Source: Macrocystis pyrifera (taxonomy: Eukaryota; Sar; Phaeophyceae; Laminariales; Laminariaceae). Taken from it: a stretch of DNA of 64,000 bases. The notes beneath the pieces are model-generated. The model did not search any database, was not told the DNA's origin, and saw only the letters and a program-made list of their open reading frames with translations. Both the position numbers and the translations under genes were made by a program. Position 1 is the first letter of the stretch. The number at the start of each line of letters is the position of its first letter. Shown one piece after another: positions 10,661 to 23,436 of this stretch. The DNA lies in the NCBI GenBank assembly GCA_031763025.1, contig JASSKH010000036.1, forward strand, positions 3,211,001-3,275,000. The letters run 5' to 3'.

Positions 10661-13600
10661 TGCTAAAATTATTCAAATAAGATCCCGCCAGTACGACCTG
10701 GCGTAGATCTTCGACATATATATCTTGACACATACATACATATCTCGTATACACTACTTTCGAATCCACACAAAAAGCCATATAAAATAATATCTAGACA
10801 TTAAAACAACAGAAGTAGCAAAAACAGCAGCAGCAAGAACAGCAACATTATTCACACTTAGAACCATACTAATAAAAACAACAGAAGTAATAAAAACAGC
10901 AGAAGCAAGAACAGCAGCAGCTCATCTCCGAAAGAATTATTCCCACTTAGAACCAAATCAACAACACTCAATCAATCTATAAATATTTGTGAAATGCAAA
11001 GGTTTCAACATGTTGCAACATCATATCAATAGGCTCTCACGAGCTATGAGCACACAGCTCAGGCATATGCCAGGTACACAACAGACAACATGCACAGATC
11101 CCACCGTTCCAACGCTGCCGTCCCCCCGCCCACCCGCCGTGCGTGCACGACACATCCTTATGCGCAGTGTTGCTGTGGTTGGTTGCGTTTGTCGGAGCCT
11201 GCAATCCGCATTTTTGATCCGTATATACCCATGATGATGTATATATCCCTGTACATATTTTTTGTGTTGCTCGGAGCACGGACCACCGCCTAGAGAACAA
11301 TATAGCCACAGCAGTTAACAGAGCGTGCTTATACCTCCAGCTTCCTACAGCACCACAACCCTGCTGCCCTGCTGCCCAGCAGCAGCAGCAGTGGGCACAC
11401 CTTGCGCGTATGGATGATCGTACTGCGGCTATCACAGTTGGTTTATTCGATCAATCACTTGACCACGCCACGAACACACCAACCAGCATCACACACCTCT
11501 CTCCCTGCTTCAGAATCCTCTTCTTCTGCTTATTGCTGTGTGTGATCCAAACTTTGCCACTGCTCCAGCTGTGCTCAGCACAGTGCGCCAACAGCAGCAG
11601 CAGGCAGGGTACTATGCGCATGTAGAAGATCCGCGCTGTAAGCTCAGTACCACTGTAGTTCGTTGTTGTCATCGGCATTGGCCGATGCACGTACCTTCGG
11701 CAGTGTGTGACCCATTATCCCCGGATCGATATATTCGTCGTCTCGAGTACAACAAGAACAAATCGTTCGTGATTATTCGTACAGCAGCGTTCGTGCATAA
11801 CATACTTGCAGCAGTAGTTCTCATTGCTGTGTGTCCTACATTGCTGACCGATAGATCCTAGAGCCAGCTGAAAGGGGGGTCAATACACGTACGTTTCTCG
11901 CGTGGCATTCTACAGCAGTATTGCTGTATATCCAGTCGTACCTGTACAAAGCTACTCTACTGCTGTGGGAGATCGTGCAAAGTGTTTTAGATTGCGTAAA
12001 AATCGCGACGTGCCAGTTGTTCGAGCACTGTAATAGCATAGACGTCTATACTGCGCGCGATAAAAAATTCGTTTCCGAGGTTCGACTCGCACCATCCACC
12101 CTTTTTATTTAAGTCACTTTTTGTTACTTTTTTTGTACCAATAATAAGACTACAACAGTACTATTAATATTAATAATAATACATTCGTCCACACCTTGCT
12201 TTTGTGAACGTGTGCGTAGTATGATATTTTTTTTTTTATTTTGTTATAAATTTTGAAATACGTCAGCTGTGAGTTCGACTGATTAAATATTAATATAATA
12301 AGTTGTGTGTGTTAATTTTCCACCTTTGGCTTTTTTTGTACCGACCAGTACATTCATCCACCTTGCTTTTCTGAACGTACAATATGATGTTGTAGTTACT
12401 TGTGTGTTTTTTTCCAAGGAAAAGAGTTTGGGCGCGCTCACGTGTGGCGTGCGTTCACACCTCAACATTTCACAGCTACTCCTAATAGTTGGGAGTAAAG
12501 CAAAGTATGTTCGAGAGAATACTGCTCTTATTATCGTAGGTATAATACTTCGTACACTCGCGGTACTTCGGGGTTTTTGCAGTCGAGATACTGCGAGTTC
12601 TCGCAGTATTTTAAGGTTCTCTGTCAATATGCTACTTCGTATACTTTCGGGCTCGCACTATTAAAAATATAAAATAATAATGCTGGGTTCGCTACTGCTG
12701 CTAGCGTGGATACCCCCTGTTGTGCTTCAAGTGTCTCGGGGTTCTGTACCGCGGGTACTACTACAAGTATTCTAGTCTACACAGTAGTAGCAGTATTTCG
12801 TCCGTTGGTAGTGTTCGTACTGCTGCTTCTGCAAAAGACTCAGTACTCGCAGTTATGAAATACCCTCAATATGTCCAGTATACTTCGAGTGAGTACCATG
12901 TATACTTCAACCGTATGTGCACCGCGTCGACAATTACTTCTCAGGCCCAGCGTTCGGCACCAAACACACCTAGGTAATCCCACACGAGTGGGAGTTGGAG
13001 CAAACCACTTTCGCCGGAGACAACTTGAGTACGTAAAGCAGTCTGGCAGTATTTCGAGATACGCTTTTGCAAGGAATATATATGCATGTACTGCGAATAC
13101 TCTTAAGTATCTCGAGGTTCTGTACTACTGCGCATATTGCCCTTTTACTCCAAGTATTTCGTGTTTCGATACTACTGCGGGTACATATTTTCTTCCTGTA
13201 TTCTCGGGTTCGGTACTGCTCACACCCTCATTACTCTCGGTGTTTGGGCCTTCTCAGTGCTGGCAATATTTTTGCCGCCAGTACTCCAATACTCTCACAA
13301 TGCTCGGACTACGGTTCTCGCCGAGCATTTACCTGTGAAACATTGATGTTACCCTGAGCACCAAGAAACATTTATTTTGGGGAACATATATATACATTGT
13401 AACAGTATGTATGTGCTGTACCTTACTCAACCGGTCACAAAGTATTATGGCGCAACCTCGACTTCGCGCAACATTTTTGTATGAATTAATCGCCGCGAGT
13501 CGGCTGGATCAATTTATTATCCACTTATCGCTACCTTATTTTATTCTATTGTACTAATGGTGCCACACTAATTCCGCGAATAGCAGTATCTAATAGTCTG

Positions 13601-13790
13601 TCCTCAAAAATATGTAGTGTGTCTTCACGTTAAAATGATGGGTGGATGCAGGTACTACTTCTACACACAACAAGTGTGCAGGGTTGCATACGAATATTAT
13701 TTCGCTCTTGCGCCACTCCCCTATTCATACGGCACCTCCCGGAGGGGAACCTTGTATGTATTATTAATATGATAGTATTTTCATAGAGTG
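10660..13790. other. No gene recognised; short degenerate repeats
   Basis: I see no supported gene in these 3.1 kb. Structure visible: a ~59-bp A-rich repeat with AACAGCAGAAGCAAGAACAG at 10800-10960; a duplicated CACCTTGCTTTT(G/C)TGAACGT block at about 12190 and 12360; and from about 12540 to 13330 a diffuse series of AGTATTTCG / TACTGCGGGTAC words, including a hairpin ACTGCGAGTTCTCGCAGT near 12592-12610. Open frames of 100-155 codons in the last part have unusual composition and no recognisable domain. Confidence 0.6.
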
Positions 13791-14302
13791 TTGAGTGATT
13801 CTCGGGTACTCTGTTTTCTTCATTTCGTCTCCCCGAGTTCAGCAAATGTACGTACCGGGTATGTGTGTATACAAATGAAGAGTACTATCAATACACACAG
13901 CAGGAGTACAAGGTCTTATTCCTCAATGTTTCAACCCTTTCAAGTCTCTGCCTTATAACCTTGATCCGGGGTGGTCGTATAGAGCAAGCTCTTTTCCTCC
14001 CTCCCCACTACTATGCTGTCGAGCATGCGGTCCTTTCTTTGATGCCTGCACGTTGCTTTGAGTAATACGTATTATTTTATTATAGTGTATAATAATCTGT
14101 GTTTCTCGGCTATTTGTGTATTTCGGTCGTGCGTGTCTTTGCGTGCCACATGCGTGATGCTGTTTCCTCCCACCACTGCCTTTCAAGTCTCTGTCTTATA
14201 ACCTAGATCCGGGGTGGTCGTGCGTGTCTTTGCGTGCCACATGCGTGATGCTGTTTCCTCCGACCGCTGCCTTTCAAGTCTGTCTTAAAACCTAGATCCG
14301 GG

Positions 14303-14638
14303 GTGGTCGTGGAGCAAGCTCTATGCTGTCGAGCATGTGGTCCTTTCTTGGATGCTTGCGTGTTTGTTGCTTTGGGCGTAGTACCATTACTGAAATTCTC
14401 CAACGAGCTACACTATATATTCTTTATCGCACTTGTTGCTTTTTTCTCCACATCAAACCGTTCTTTCTACCCGTCGACATCCAGCACAACCAGTGTCCGT
14501 GCCGATTCTTCAATCCTAGAGAGATACAAGTTCGGTGGTCACAAACTGCCTGGCCACCACCGGAGTTTTGTTTTTCGTATGTACGTGGCAACAAGCGTCA
14601 TCACTCTCATGGCTATGCTACCAGGTATTAATATATAA
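14303..14638 (+). other. Repeated open frame within array unit (doubtful gene)
   Basis: A 111-codon frame with a hydrophobic start and the string RYKFGGHKLPGHHRSFVF is preserved in the units at 15276-15611, 16118-16534 (138 codons, extended start) and 20068-20484. In the unit at 17263, a short insertion (ACACCAGG) moves the same downstream sequence into the overlapping frame. A second frame of about 102 codons overlaps it and is equally open. As the copies are nearly identical in DNA, open frames say little about selection. I leave it as a repeat by-product, with a small chance of a short secreted or membrane protein. Confidence 0.2.
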
Positions 14639-17600
14639 CATTGTTACTAAATATATGTATTATTCTTAATACAATAGTAATTTAATTGAGTGTTGTGTGA
14701 TTCTCGGGTACTCTGTTTTCTTCATTTCGTCTCCCCGAGTTCAGCTAATGTACGTACCGGGTATAGTATGTACGTGTGTATACCCATGAAGAGTACTATT
14801 AATACATACAGCAGGAGTACACGGTGTTCTTCCTCAATGTTTCAACCCTTTCAAGTCTCTGCCTTATAACCTTGATCCGGGGTGGTCGTATAGAGCAACC
14901 TCTTCTCCTCCCTCCCCACTACTACTCTGTCGAGCATGCGGTCCTTTGTTTGATGCCTGCGTGTTGCTTTGGGAGAGTAATACGTATTATTTCATTAGAA
15001 TGCATAGAGAGCAAGCTCTTCTCCTCCCTCCCCGTATAGAGCACTTCTCCTCCCTCCCCCCCACTACTATGCTGTCGAGCATGCGGTCCTTTCTTTGATG
15101 CCTGCATGTTGCTTTGGGAGAGTAATACATATTATTTTATTATAGTGTATAGTGCATATTCTGTGTTTCTCGGCTATTTGTGTATTTCGGTCGTGCGTGT
15201 CTTTGCGTGCCACATGCGTGATGCTGTTTCCTCCGACCGCTGCCTTTCAAGTCTGTCTTAAAACCTAGATCCGGGGTGGTCGTGGAGCAAGCTCTATTAT
15301 GTCGAGCATGTGGTCCTTTCTTGGATGCTTGCGTGTTTGTTGCTTTGGGCGTAGTACCATTACTGAAATTCTCCAACGAGCTACACTATATATTCTTTAT
15401 CGCACTTGTTGCTTTTTTCTCCACATCAAACCGTTCTTTCTACCCGTCGACATCCAGCACAACCAGTGTCCGTGCCGATTCTTCAATCCTAGAGAGATAC
15501 AAGTTCGGTGGTCACAAACTGCCTGGCCACCACCGGAGTTTTGTTTTTCGTATGTACGTGGCAACAAGCGTCATCACTCTCATGGCTATGCTACCAGGTA
15601 TTAATGTATAACATTGTTACTAAATATATGTATTATTCTTAATACAATAGTAATTTAATTGAGTGTTGTGTGATTCTCGGGTACTCTGTTTTCTTCATTT
15701 TTCGTCTCCCCGAGTTCAGCTAATGTACGTACCGGGTATAGTATGTACGTGTGTATACCCATGAAGAGTACTATTAATACATACAGCAGGAGTACACGGT
15801 GTTCTTCCTCAATGTTTCAACCCTTTCAAGTCTCTGTCTTATAACCTTGATCCGGGGTGGTCGTATAGAGCAACCTCTTCTCCTCCCTCCCCACTACTAT
15901 TCTGTCGAGCATGCGGTCCTTTGTTTGATGCCTGCGTGTTGCTTTGGGAGAGTAATACTTATTATTTTTTTATAGTGTATAGTGCATATTCTGTGTTTCT
16001 CGGCTATTTGTGTATTTCGGTCGTGCGTGTCTTTGCGTGCCACATGCGTGATGCTGTTTCCTCCCACCACTGCCTTTCAAGTCTCTGTCTTATAACCTAG
16101 ATCCGGGGTGGTCGTGCGTGTCTTTGCGTGCCACATGCGTGATGCTGTTTCCTCCCACCGCTGCCTTTCAAGTCTCTGTCTTAAAACCTAGATCCGGGGT
16201 GGTCGTGGAGCAAGCTCTATGCTGTCGAGCATGTGGTCCTTTCTTGGATGCTTGCGTGTTTGTTGCTTTGGGCGTAGTACCATTACTGAAATTCTCCAAC
16301 GAGCTAAACTATGTATTCTTTATCGCACTTGTTGCTTTTTTCTCCACATCAAACCGTTCTTTCTACCCGTCGACATCCAGCACAACCAGTGTCCGTGCCG
16401 ATTCTTCAATCCTAGAGAGATACAAGTTCGGTGGTCACAAACTGCCTGGCCACCACCGGAGTTTTGTTTTTCGTATGTACGTGGCAACAAGCGTCATCAC
16501 TCTCATGGCTATGCTACCAGGTATTAATATGTAACATTGTTACTATATTTATGTATTATTCTTAATACAATAGTAATTTAATTGAGTGTTGTGTGATTCT
16601 CGGGTACTCTGTTTTCTTCATTTCGTCTCCCCGAGTTCAGCTAATGTACGTACCGGGTATAGTATGTACGGGGTGTATACCCATGAAGAGTACTATTAAT
16701 ACATACAGCAGGAGTACACGGTGTTCTTCCTCAATGTTTCAACCCTTTCAAGTCTCTGTCTTATAACCTTGATCCGGGGTGGTCGTATAGAGCAACCTCT
16801 TCTCCTCCCTCCCCACTACTATTCTGTCGAGCATGCGGTCCTTTGTTTGATGCCTGCGTGTTGCTTTGGGAGTATAATACGTATTATTTCATTAGAATGC
16901 ATAGAGAGCAAGCTCTTCTCCTCCCTCCCCGTATAGAGCACTTCTCCTCCCTCCCCACTACTATGCTGTCGAGCATGCGGTCCTTTCTTTGATGCCTGCA
17001 TGTTGCTTTGGGAGAGTAATACTTATTATTTTTTTTATAGTGTATAGTGCATATTCTGTGTTTTCTCGGCTATTTGTGTATTTCGGTCGTGCGTGTCTTT
17101 GCGTGCCACATGCGTGATGCTGTTTCCTCCCACCACTGCCTTTCAAGTCTCTGTCTTATAACCTAGATCCGGGGTGGTCGTGCGTGTCTTTGCGTGCCAC
17201 ATGCGTGATGCTGTTTCCTCCGACCGCTGCCTTTCAAGTCTGTCTTAAAACCTAGATCCGGGGTGGTCGTGGAGCAAGCTCTATGCTGTCGAGCATGTGG
17301 TCCTTTCTTGGATGCTTGCGTGTTTGTTGCTTTGGGCGTAGTACCATTACTGAAATTCTCCAACGAGCTAAACTATACACCAGGTATTCTTTATCGCACT
17401 TGTTGCTTTTTTCTCCACATCAAACCGTTCTTTCTACCCGTCGACATCCAGCACAACCAGTGTCCGTGCCGATTCTTCAATCCTAGAGAGATACAAGTTC
17501 GGTGGTCACAAACTGCCTGGCCACCACCGGAGTTTTGTTTTTCGTATGTACGTGGCAACAAGCGTCATCACTCTCATGGCTATGCTACCAGGTATTAATA

Positions 17601-17944
17601 TGTAACATTGTTACTATATTTATGTATTACGAGCTGGGCTGGCCAAGAGCAGCTTTTTAGTTCGTGCGTTCATATCTCATGAACGACGACGAAGTAGCCA
17701 GAGCTGATCATATCCTCTTGATCGGCCAATCAAAGCGGTCATGCACGTCTATGTTGTGTGCTGATTGGGCACGATCGCACAAATGCTTTCTTTTTTCGAG
17801 TAGTTTATTGAACTTTTTCACATGAAAACGTCTTTTTTATGCGGCGAAATATATTAAAAAATAAAAACTCGAGACAAAGCAACCCATCCCACATCCCACC
17901 TCGTGCAACAAGCGCACGCCAGCACCTATACGAGCGCGAAACAC

Positions 17945-19078
17945 ATGGCGCCCAGCTCGCCTACGAGTACGGACACGAGCAGCCGCCGGCTGAAGACTTC
18001 CAGCGTCCGCCATTACGTAGAGAGTGGGTCTGGGAAGCACAGGCTCTGGGTCAACTTCACTCCAGCGACAGGAAAGCGATCGGTTTGGAAAACGTCCAGC
18101 AGATTTGATTCCCATGAGGAGGCTCTCGAGGCTAGCGATGCCTTCAGGGCCATCTGGGAACACAGCGTGAGGGGCTTAGCTGCCAGTGCTGACGTGGTCC
18201 ACCGTGTGCTAGGGTCGACTCCAGCGGCGGAGATTGCGGAGCTACCAGCAGGCAAGTGCCGCACGCTTTGCGTGTTCGCGGATACCAAATTTGAATCGCA
18301 TTTTTTGTGGTTTTTGTGCTGTGTTTTTTGTCCGTTTGGACCAAGATAGACTGGAATGTAAATATCGTTTGTGTACTATAGTGAAGATCATAATATCATT
18401 ATATTTTCGTCCAGATTGGTATATGTACTGCTGTACGTAAACCTTGCTTGGTATCGGAGCATGCTCTTTTCGATTATACTCGTGCTTGCACTCGTACTCG
18501 TACAGTGGTCGTGCTGCTGTGCGCGTGCTGCCATCTGCACGCACTGCTATCTGCGCGTGATGCTTAGTGTACGTACGACGTACCTGGAACCTCGTATAAG
18601 TTTGTCTGTGTTGCTGGGTACGTACTGTCGATATGGACACCACTCGTGCCGCTGTCTGTGTGTACTGTGCAACCTGCGCGCCTGCTTGCTTTGGTATTTG
18701 CATTGAGACCTCACACAACCCCTCTGCCCTCTTGCAACCGCCCGCAACACCCCCACAGGGAAATCTCTCAACAGTCTCGGCTACCTGAACTGCGCACAAG
18801 CGAATCAGTTCAAGCGTCAGCGCAAGTGCGGCTCGACCTTGACCCGCGCACGATTCATAGCGGCAACGTGCTTGTCTGCTCGACAGAGGCGTTCCATTGT
18901 GCGGGGTCTGCAGGGGAGAACCGCAAGCGACACAGAGACTGGGACCGTTACCATCCATGACGTAATTCATATATCTGTCTTCTGGTACCGAAGTGTGACA
19001 CTTTATTCTCCCTTCGTACGTGTATCTAGCCGGGTGTACAGCGATGCTGGCCTCGGGCTCTTGCGGACAGGGGTATAG
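17945..19078 (+). CDS. AP2-like DNA-binding protein carried by a transposon (two exons)
   Basis: Exon 1 (17945-18251) starts at ATG and encodes a Ser/Thr-rich leader. An AP2/ERF-like segment follows, from SVRHYVESGSGKHRLWVNF to a helix-like SHEEALEASDAFRAIW at about residues 20-75. A CAG|GCAAGT donor and a CCCCACAG acceptor give a 507-nt GC-AG intron (18252-18758). Splicing keeps the frame and yields a Cys/Arg-rich C-terminal part (NQFKRQRKCGSTLTRARF), ending at 19078; about 208 residues in all. The AP2 fold binds DNA through a three-stranded sheet; here the match is by pattern only. Both exons lie wholly inside the TIRs. The short basic tail could serve nuclear targeting. No transposase motif is present. 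Confidence 0.5.
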
Positions 19079-19337
19079 GTTTTAGGTAACCGCTTCTTTG
19101 CGGTCTCACCTGAGTTCTCACGTGACTGTCGCCTGTTACTAGTACCACTATTTGCACGCATCACTCGCGCTCGTACTTGACCGCCAGCCAAAAAAACAGG
19201 TCGAACAAGTCCGGAGCGTGTTAGCTCGTATCGCGGCTTTCCCCCAGTTTCGCGGGAAATCGAAAATGTAGGATTCTCACACCAATTTTTATTTTTTTGA
19301 CCTGAAATTTTAATGCCCCATTCGCACTGGCAAGACA

Positions 19338-19475
19338 AAGGGATTACTTTCTGCACCACTTGAATTTTTTTTTTTTTTTCGTCAGTTTTGGTCGAATTTG
19401 TTTTTCGGTGATTCTTATAATGTGCCTTTAGCTCCCGAAAAAAAAAAAAAAAAAGTGGTGCAGTAATCAGTCCCT
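19338..19475. repeat. Nested hairpin with poly-T/poly-A arms
   Basis: Two arms are inverted copies: ATTACTTTCTGCACCACTT followed by a T15 run, and a long A run followed by AAGTGGTGCAGTAAT. The loop is about 60 bp. The structure lies near the right end of the AP2-carrying transposon. It looks like a small MITE or foldback element nested in it; no clear target duplication was found. Confidence 0.6.
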
Positions 19476-21348
19476 CGGGAAGACTACGATAAGGCACCTG
19501 TCAAAAATTCAGATCAAACTTCGAAAAAACGGACTGAGAATGTGCGTGACCAACTAAAAAGCTGCTCTTGACCAGCCCAGCTCGTATTCTTAATACAATA
19601 GTAATTTAATTGAGTGTTGTGTGATTCTCGGGTACTCTGTTTTCTTCATTTCGTCTCCCCGAGTTCAGCTAATGTACGTACCGGGTATAGTATGTACGGG
19701 GTGTATACCCATGAAGAGTACTATTAATACATACAGCAGGAGTACACGGTGTTCTTCCTCAATGTTTCAACCCTTTCAAGTCTCTGTCTTATAACCTTGA
19801 TCCGGGGTGGTCGTATAGAGCAACCTCTTCTCCTCCCTCCCCACTACTATTCTGTCGAGCATGCGGTCCTTTGTTTGATGCCTGCGTGTTGCTTTGGGAG
19901 AGTAATACTTATTATTTTTTTATAGTGTATAGTGCATATTCTGTGTTTCTCGGCTATTTGTGTATTTCGGTCGTGCGTGTCTTTGCGTGCCACATGCGTG
20001 ATGCTGTTTCCTCCCACCACTGCCTTTCAAGTCTCTGTCTTATAACCTAGATCCGGGGTGGTCGTGCGTGTCTTTGCGTGCCACATGCGTGATGCTGTTT
20101 CCTCCCACCGCTGCCTTTCAAGTCTCTGTCTTAAAACCTAGATCCGGGGTGGTCGTGGAGCAAGCTCTATGCTGTCGAGCATGTGGTCCTTTCTTGGATG
20201 CTTGCGTGTTTGTTGCTTTGGGCGTAGTACCATTACTGAAATTCTCCAACGAGCTAAACTATGTATTCTTTATCGCACTTGTTGCTTTTTTCTCCACATC
20301 AAACCGTTCTTTCTACCCGTCGACATCCAGCACAACCAGTGTCCGTGCCGATTCTTCAATCCTAGAGAGATACAAGTTCGGTGGTCACAAACTGCCTGGC
20401 CACCACCGGAGTTTTGTTTTTCGTATGTACGTGGCAACAAGCGTCATCACTCTCATGGCTATGCTACCAGGTATTAATATGTAACATTGTTACTATATTT
20501 ATGTATTATTCTTAATACAATAGTAATTTAATTGAGTGTTGTGTGATTCTCGGGTACTCTGTTTTCTTCATTTCGTCTCCCCGAGTTCAGCTAATGTACG
20601 TACCGGGTATAGTATGTACGGGGTGTATACCCATGAAGAGTACTATTAATACATACAGCAGGAGTACACGGTGTTCTTCCTCAATGTTTCAACCCTTTCA
20701 AGTCTCTGTCTTATAACCTTGATCCGGGGTGGTCGTATAGAGCAACCTCTTCTCCTCCCTCCCCACTACTATTCTGTCGAGCATGCGGTCCTTTGTTTGA
20801 TGCCTGCGTGTTGCTTTGGGAGTATAATACGTATTATTTCATTAGAATGCATAGAGAGCAAGCTCTTCTCCTCCCTCCCCGTATAGAGCACTTCTCCTCC
20901 CTCCCCACTACTATGCTGTCGAGCATGCGGTCCTTTCTTTGATGCCTGCATGTTGCTTTGGGAGAGTAATACTTATTATTTTTTTATAGTGTATAGTGCA
21001 TATTCTGTGTTTCTCGGCTATTTGTGTATTTCGGTCGTGCGTGTCTTTGCGTGCCACATGCGTGATGCTGTTTCCTCCCACCACTGCCTTTCAAGTCTCT
21101 GTCTTATAACCTAGATCCGGGGTGGTCGTGCGTGTCGTCGCGTGCCACATGCGTGATGCTGTTTCCTCCGACCGCTGCCTTTCAAGTCTGCCATACAACC
21201 TAGATCCGGGGTATTCGTGGAGCAAGCTCTATGCTGTCGAGCATGTGGTCCTTTCTTTGATGCTTGCGTGTTTGTTGCTTTGGGCGTAGTACCATTACTG
21301 AAATTCTCCAACGAGCTAAACTATACACCAGGTATTCTTTATCGCACT

Positions 21349-23436
21349 GTTGGGGATGGGAATGGATTCGTTATGGTACGTTAAAAAAACAAAGGATGTC
21401 GCATGGTCGTTATCGGGGGGAAAAAATCTTTAGGAAATTAACCAATCCGTGATTGGGAAAAAAAAACGTTTGCGACCAAAAAATCCGTTCTATGACGCTG
21501 CCTCTCAAAACAGAAAAATAAAATAAGAAGCAGCGCCGGCATCGATGTTGTGGCGTTGAGCTGTAGTTGGAAAAAAGTCAGCCTTGCTTTTTGCACGACA
21601 CGTGTTGCAGGACAACGCACAACCAAGCCCAGAGGATGGAGTTGCAGCGTAGACACGGACGCGCGAGCGTGAACGAATCGCACGTTCCTGGGGAGCCTTG
21701 GGATTGGCGACCGGCAGCACGAGAAAGCTGCCCCCCCCTGTGAAACACATTGTACAGATCAAGTCGCAGCATGCGGTCCTGTTTTACTGCTGTTAAATAG
21801 TAAACAAGAAGAACGTACCTCGTACCTACACACAGAGCATGGACACTCGGCTGCGTGTTGCTATACTGCACTTCGCCGAGACTGGGAGTTCGACGGGGCT
21901 GCCTGCACCTCCGTGGCAGCGCGCACCACTTCTAGCTCACGGGCGAGTTGTTGTTGTGTTACAGCAGGGTACAGCTCTCAGACCGTAAAAAGGAGCTGCG
22001 CTCGTTAGATCTCTGAGGCCGGCTCACCTGTTGTTTGGGAGTTCGAGGAAGTGCCTTCAAGCAGTAATGATCGGGTCACACAGAACGTGGATCGATGCAA
22101 TGCGGTAGATGCAAGCAGTCAGCGTTAATACTCAACGAAGCACCACAGACACGATGACGGGCACGACGGGCAAGGAAGGGCGCAAGGAGCTGGGGGTCGA
22201 TAGGACAGGTATCACAGACCACTTGGCGTTGACTTTCTTTCTTCACTCGTGGTGTTTTGTAAACACCGGGTGGTCCCGGAACCTCGTTACCGGCTCTGTA
22301 CCCGAGACCGAAGGCGTTCCCACACCGGGGATCCTCCCAGCCCCTATAAGATCCGCCCAGAGGATGCTAACCAAAGCTTGCCCTCTGCCTATCGAATAGA
22401 CCCGACGCGTGACCCTGATCAGGACAGTGGTCTCGCGCCGTATTATCCTCCCCATAGCGCTGGTCACGACAGTCACAGCGCTATGAACCTCCCTCCCTGG
22501 CGCCACCCGCTGTAACAGTTGTGCGTGCAGCTAGGCTTGAGCCTTGTGGCCAAGGCTGCATTCACCACGCGCCTGAAATATGCATGCTGCTGCTGTATGT
22601 ACTCGTACGTACGTCGTACCACTATGTCCGGAAATGTAAAGAACAGCTCATTTTCACATTCATGATTAAACCATTCCTATATTTCCGGACAGGGTGGTAC
22701 GCTAGAGTATTTTTACTCCGTCGTTTCCTCACGTGAGACAACAATAGTGATGCGTTCGCATCTGAACGCTAGGGGTAACTCGCTTCCTGCTGCATCAAGG
22801 CCCGATCACAGATGGTCTTCGCTGCTGCGATGACACCGGGTGTGATGGCGATCGCTCGGCGTGCGGCCGCTTTCATGTCTGGCACCGTTTGCGATACCAT
22901 GAAGACTGGACGTCCTTTGTTTTTATCTCGGGATACTTTTTTTCGAATTTCCCATCAACGATTGACTCTTCAAAAGAGGGTCAACTCGTGCAACAGATTT
23001 CATGTCGGCTACTTGTCGGATTCAGGTGCGGATTGCATTGCTGTGTGCGCAAAGTCATTCCGCATCGATTGACTAGTTTAGATTTTCGAGTATAGTCAAA
23101 TAGACAGAAAGATACGAATACAACCTAAAAAAATCGAGTTTTCCCGCGTATTTCCACAACAACTTAGCGGAGCAAAAATCTGCAGATCAAAACACAACCA
23201 GTCAGTGGATCATTCTCCATCGATGGGAGGTATCTGCCGAACTTTATCATCCAATTCGTTTTCCTGGTCGAGTAATCAGGTGCTCGGTGCTACACGTGAA
23301 TGTAATCTAAAACCAAGTAAATAGGGTGGTGGCAGACTACTTAAAAAAAATGTTCTTTCGACATTTTTTGAACGGACTCTCGAATAGACTGGACATTTTT
23401 TTACGTCTAAAACGAATCCATTCCCATGCCTAATCC
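21349..23436. mobile_element. ~2.1 kb TIR element without recognisable transposase
   Basis: The array sequence ...CTTTATCGCACT|TGTTGCTTTTTTCTCC is interrupted here. The inserted DNA has imperfect inverted ends built on GGGATGGGAATGGATTCGTT (left) and its complement (23410-23430), with a further similar ACGT(T)AAAAAAA part inside each end. Target duplication is unclear because a GTTG/(TTG)n tract lies at the right edge. Interior open frames (22109-22515 and others) show no transposase motif. An 88-bp hairpin with GTACCAC...GTCCGGAAAT arms lies inside at 22614-22701. Confidence 0.65.
22614..22701. repeat. 88-bp inverted-repeat mini-element
   Basis: CGTACCACTATGTCCGGAAAT at the left is matched by ATTTCCGGACAGGGTGGTACG at the right, about 21 bp with two mismatches, around a ~45-bp A/T-rich loop. 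It fits a short MITE nested in the larger TIR element. Confidence 0.6.

Larger units (their letters stand above)
17630..19584. mobile_element. 1955-bp TIR transposon with TA duplication, carrying an AP2-like gene
   Basis: The array unit reads TATGTATTATTCTTAAT elsewhere (for example about 16552 and 20502). Here it is split as TATGTATTA-element-TATTCTTAAT, so TA is duplicated. The ends are 33-bp inverted repeats beginning CGAGCTGGGCTGG, with one mismatch. TA targets are typical of the Tc1/mariner-like group, but no DDE/D transposase is visible. The interior holds a two-exon gene with an AP2-like domain and a nested hairpin element near 19338-19475. It is either a non-autonomous transposon with captured cargo, or an unfamiliar autonomous type. 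Confidence 0.88.

Noticed and set aside
18242-18970. A 242-codon minus ORF overlapping the AP2-like gene
   Set aside because: It runs across the proposed intron and both exons on the opposite strand, with no domain. The plus-strand model has matching splice phase and a DNA-binding pattern.
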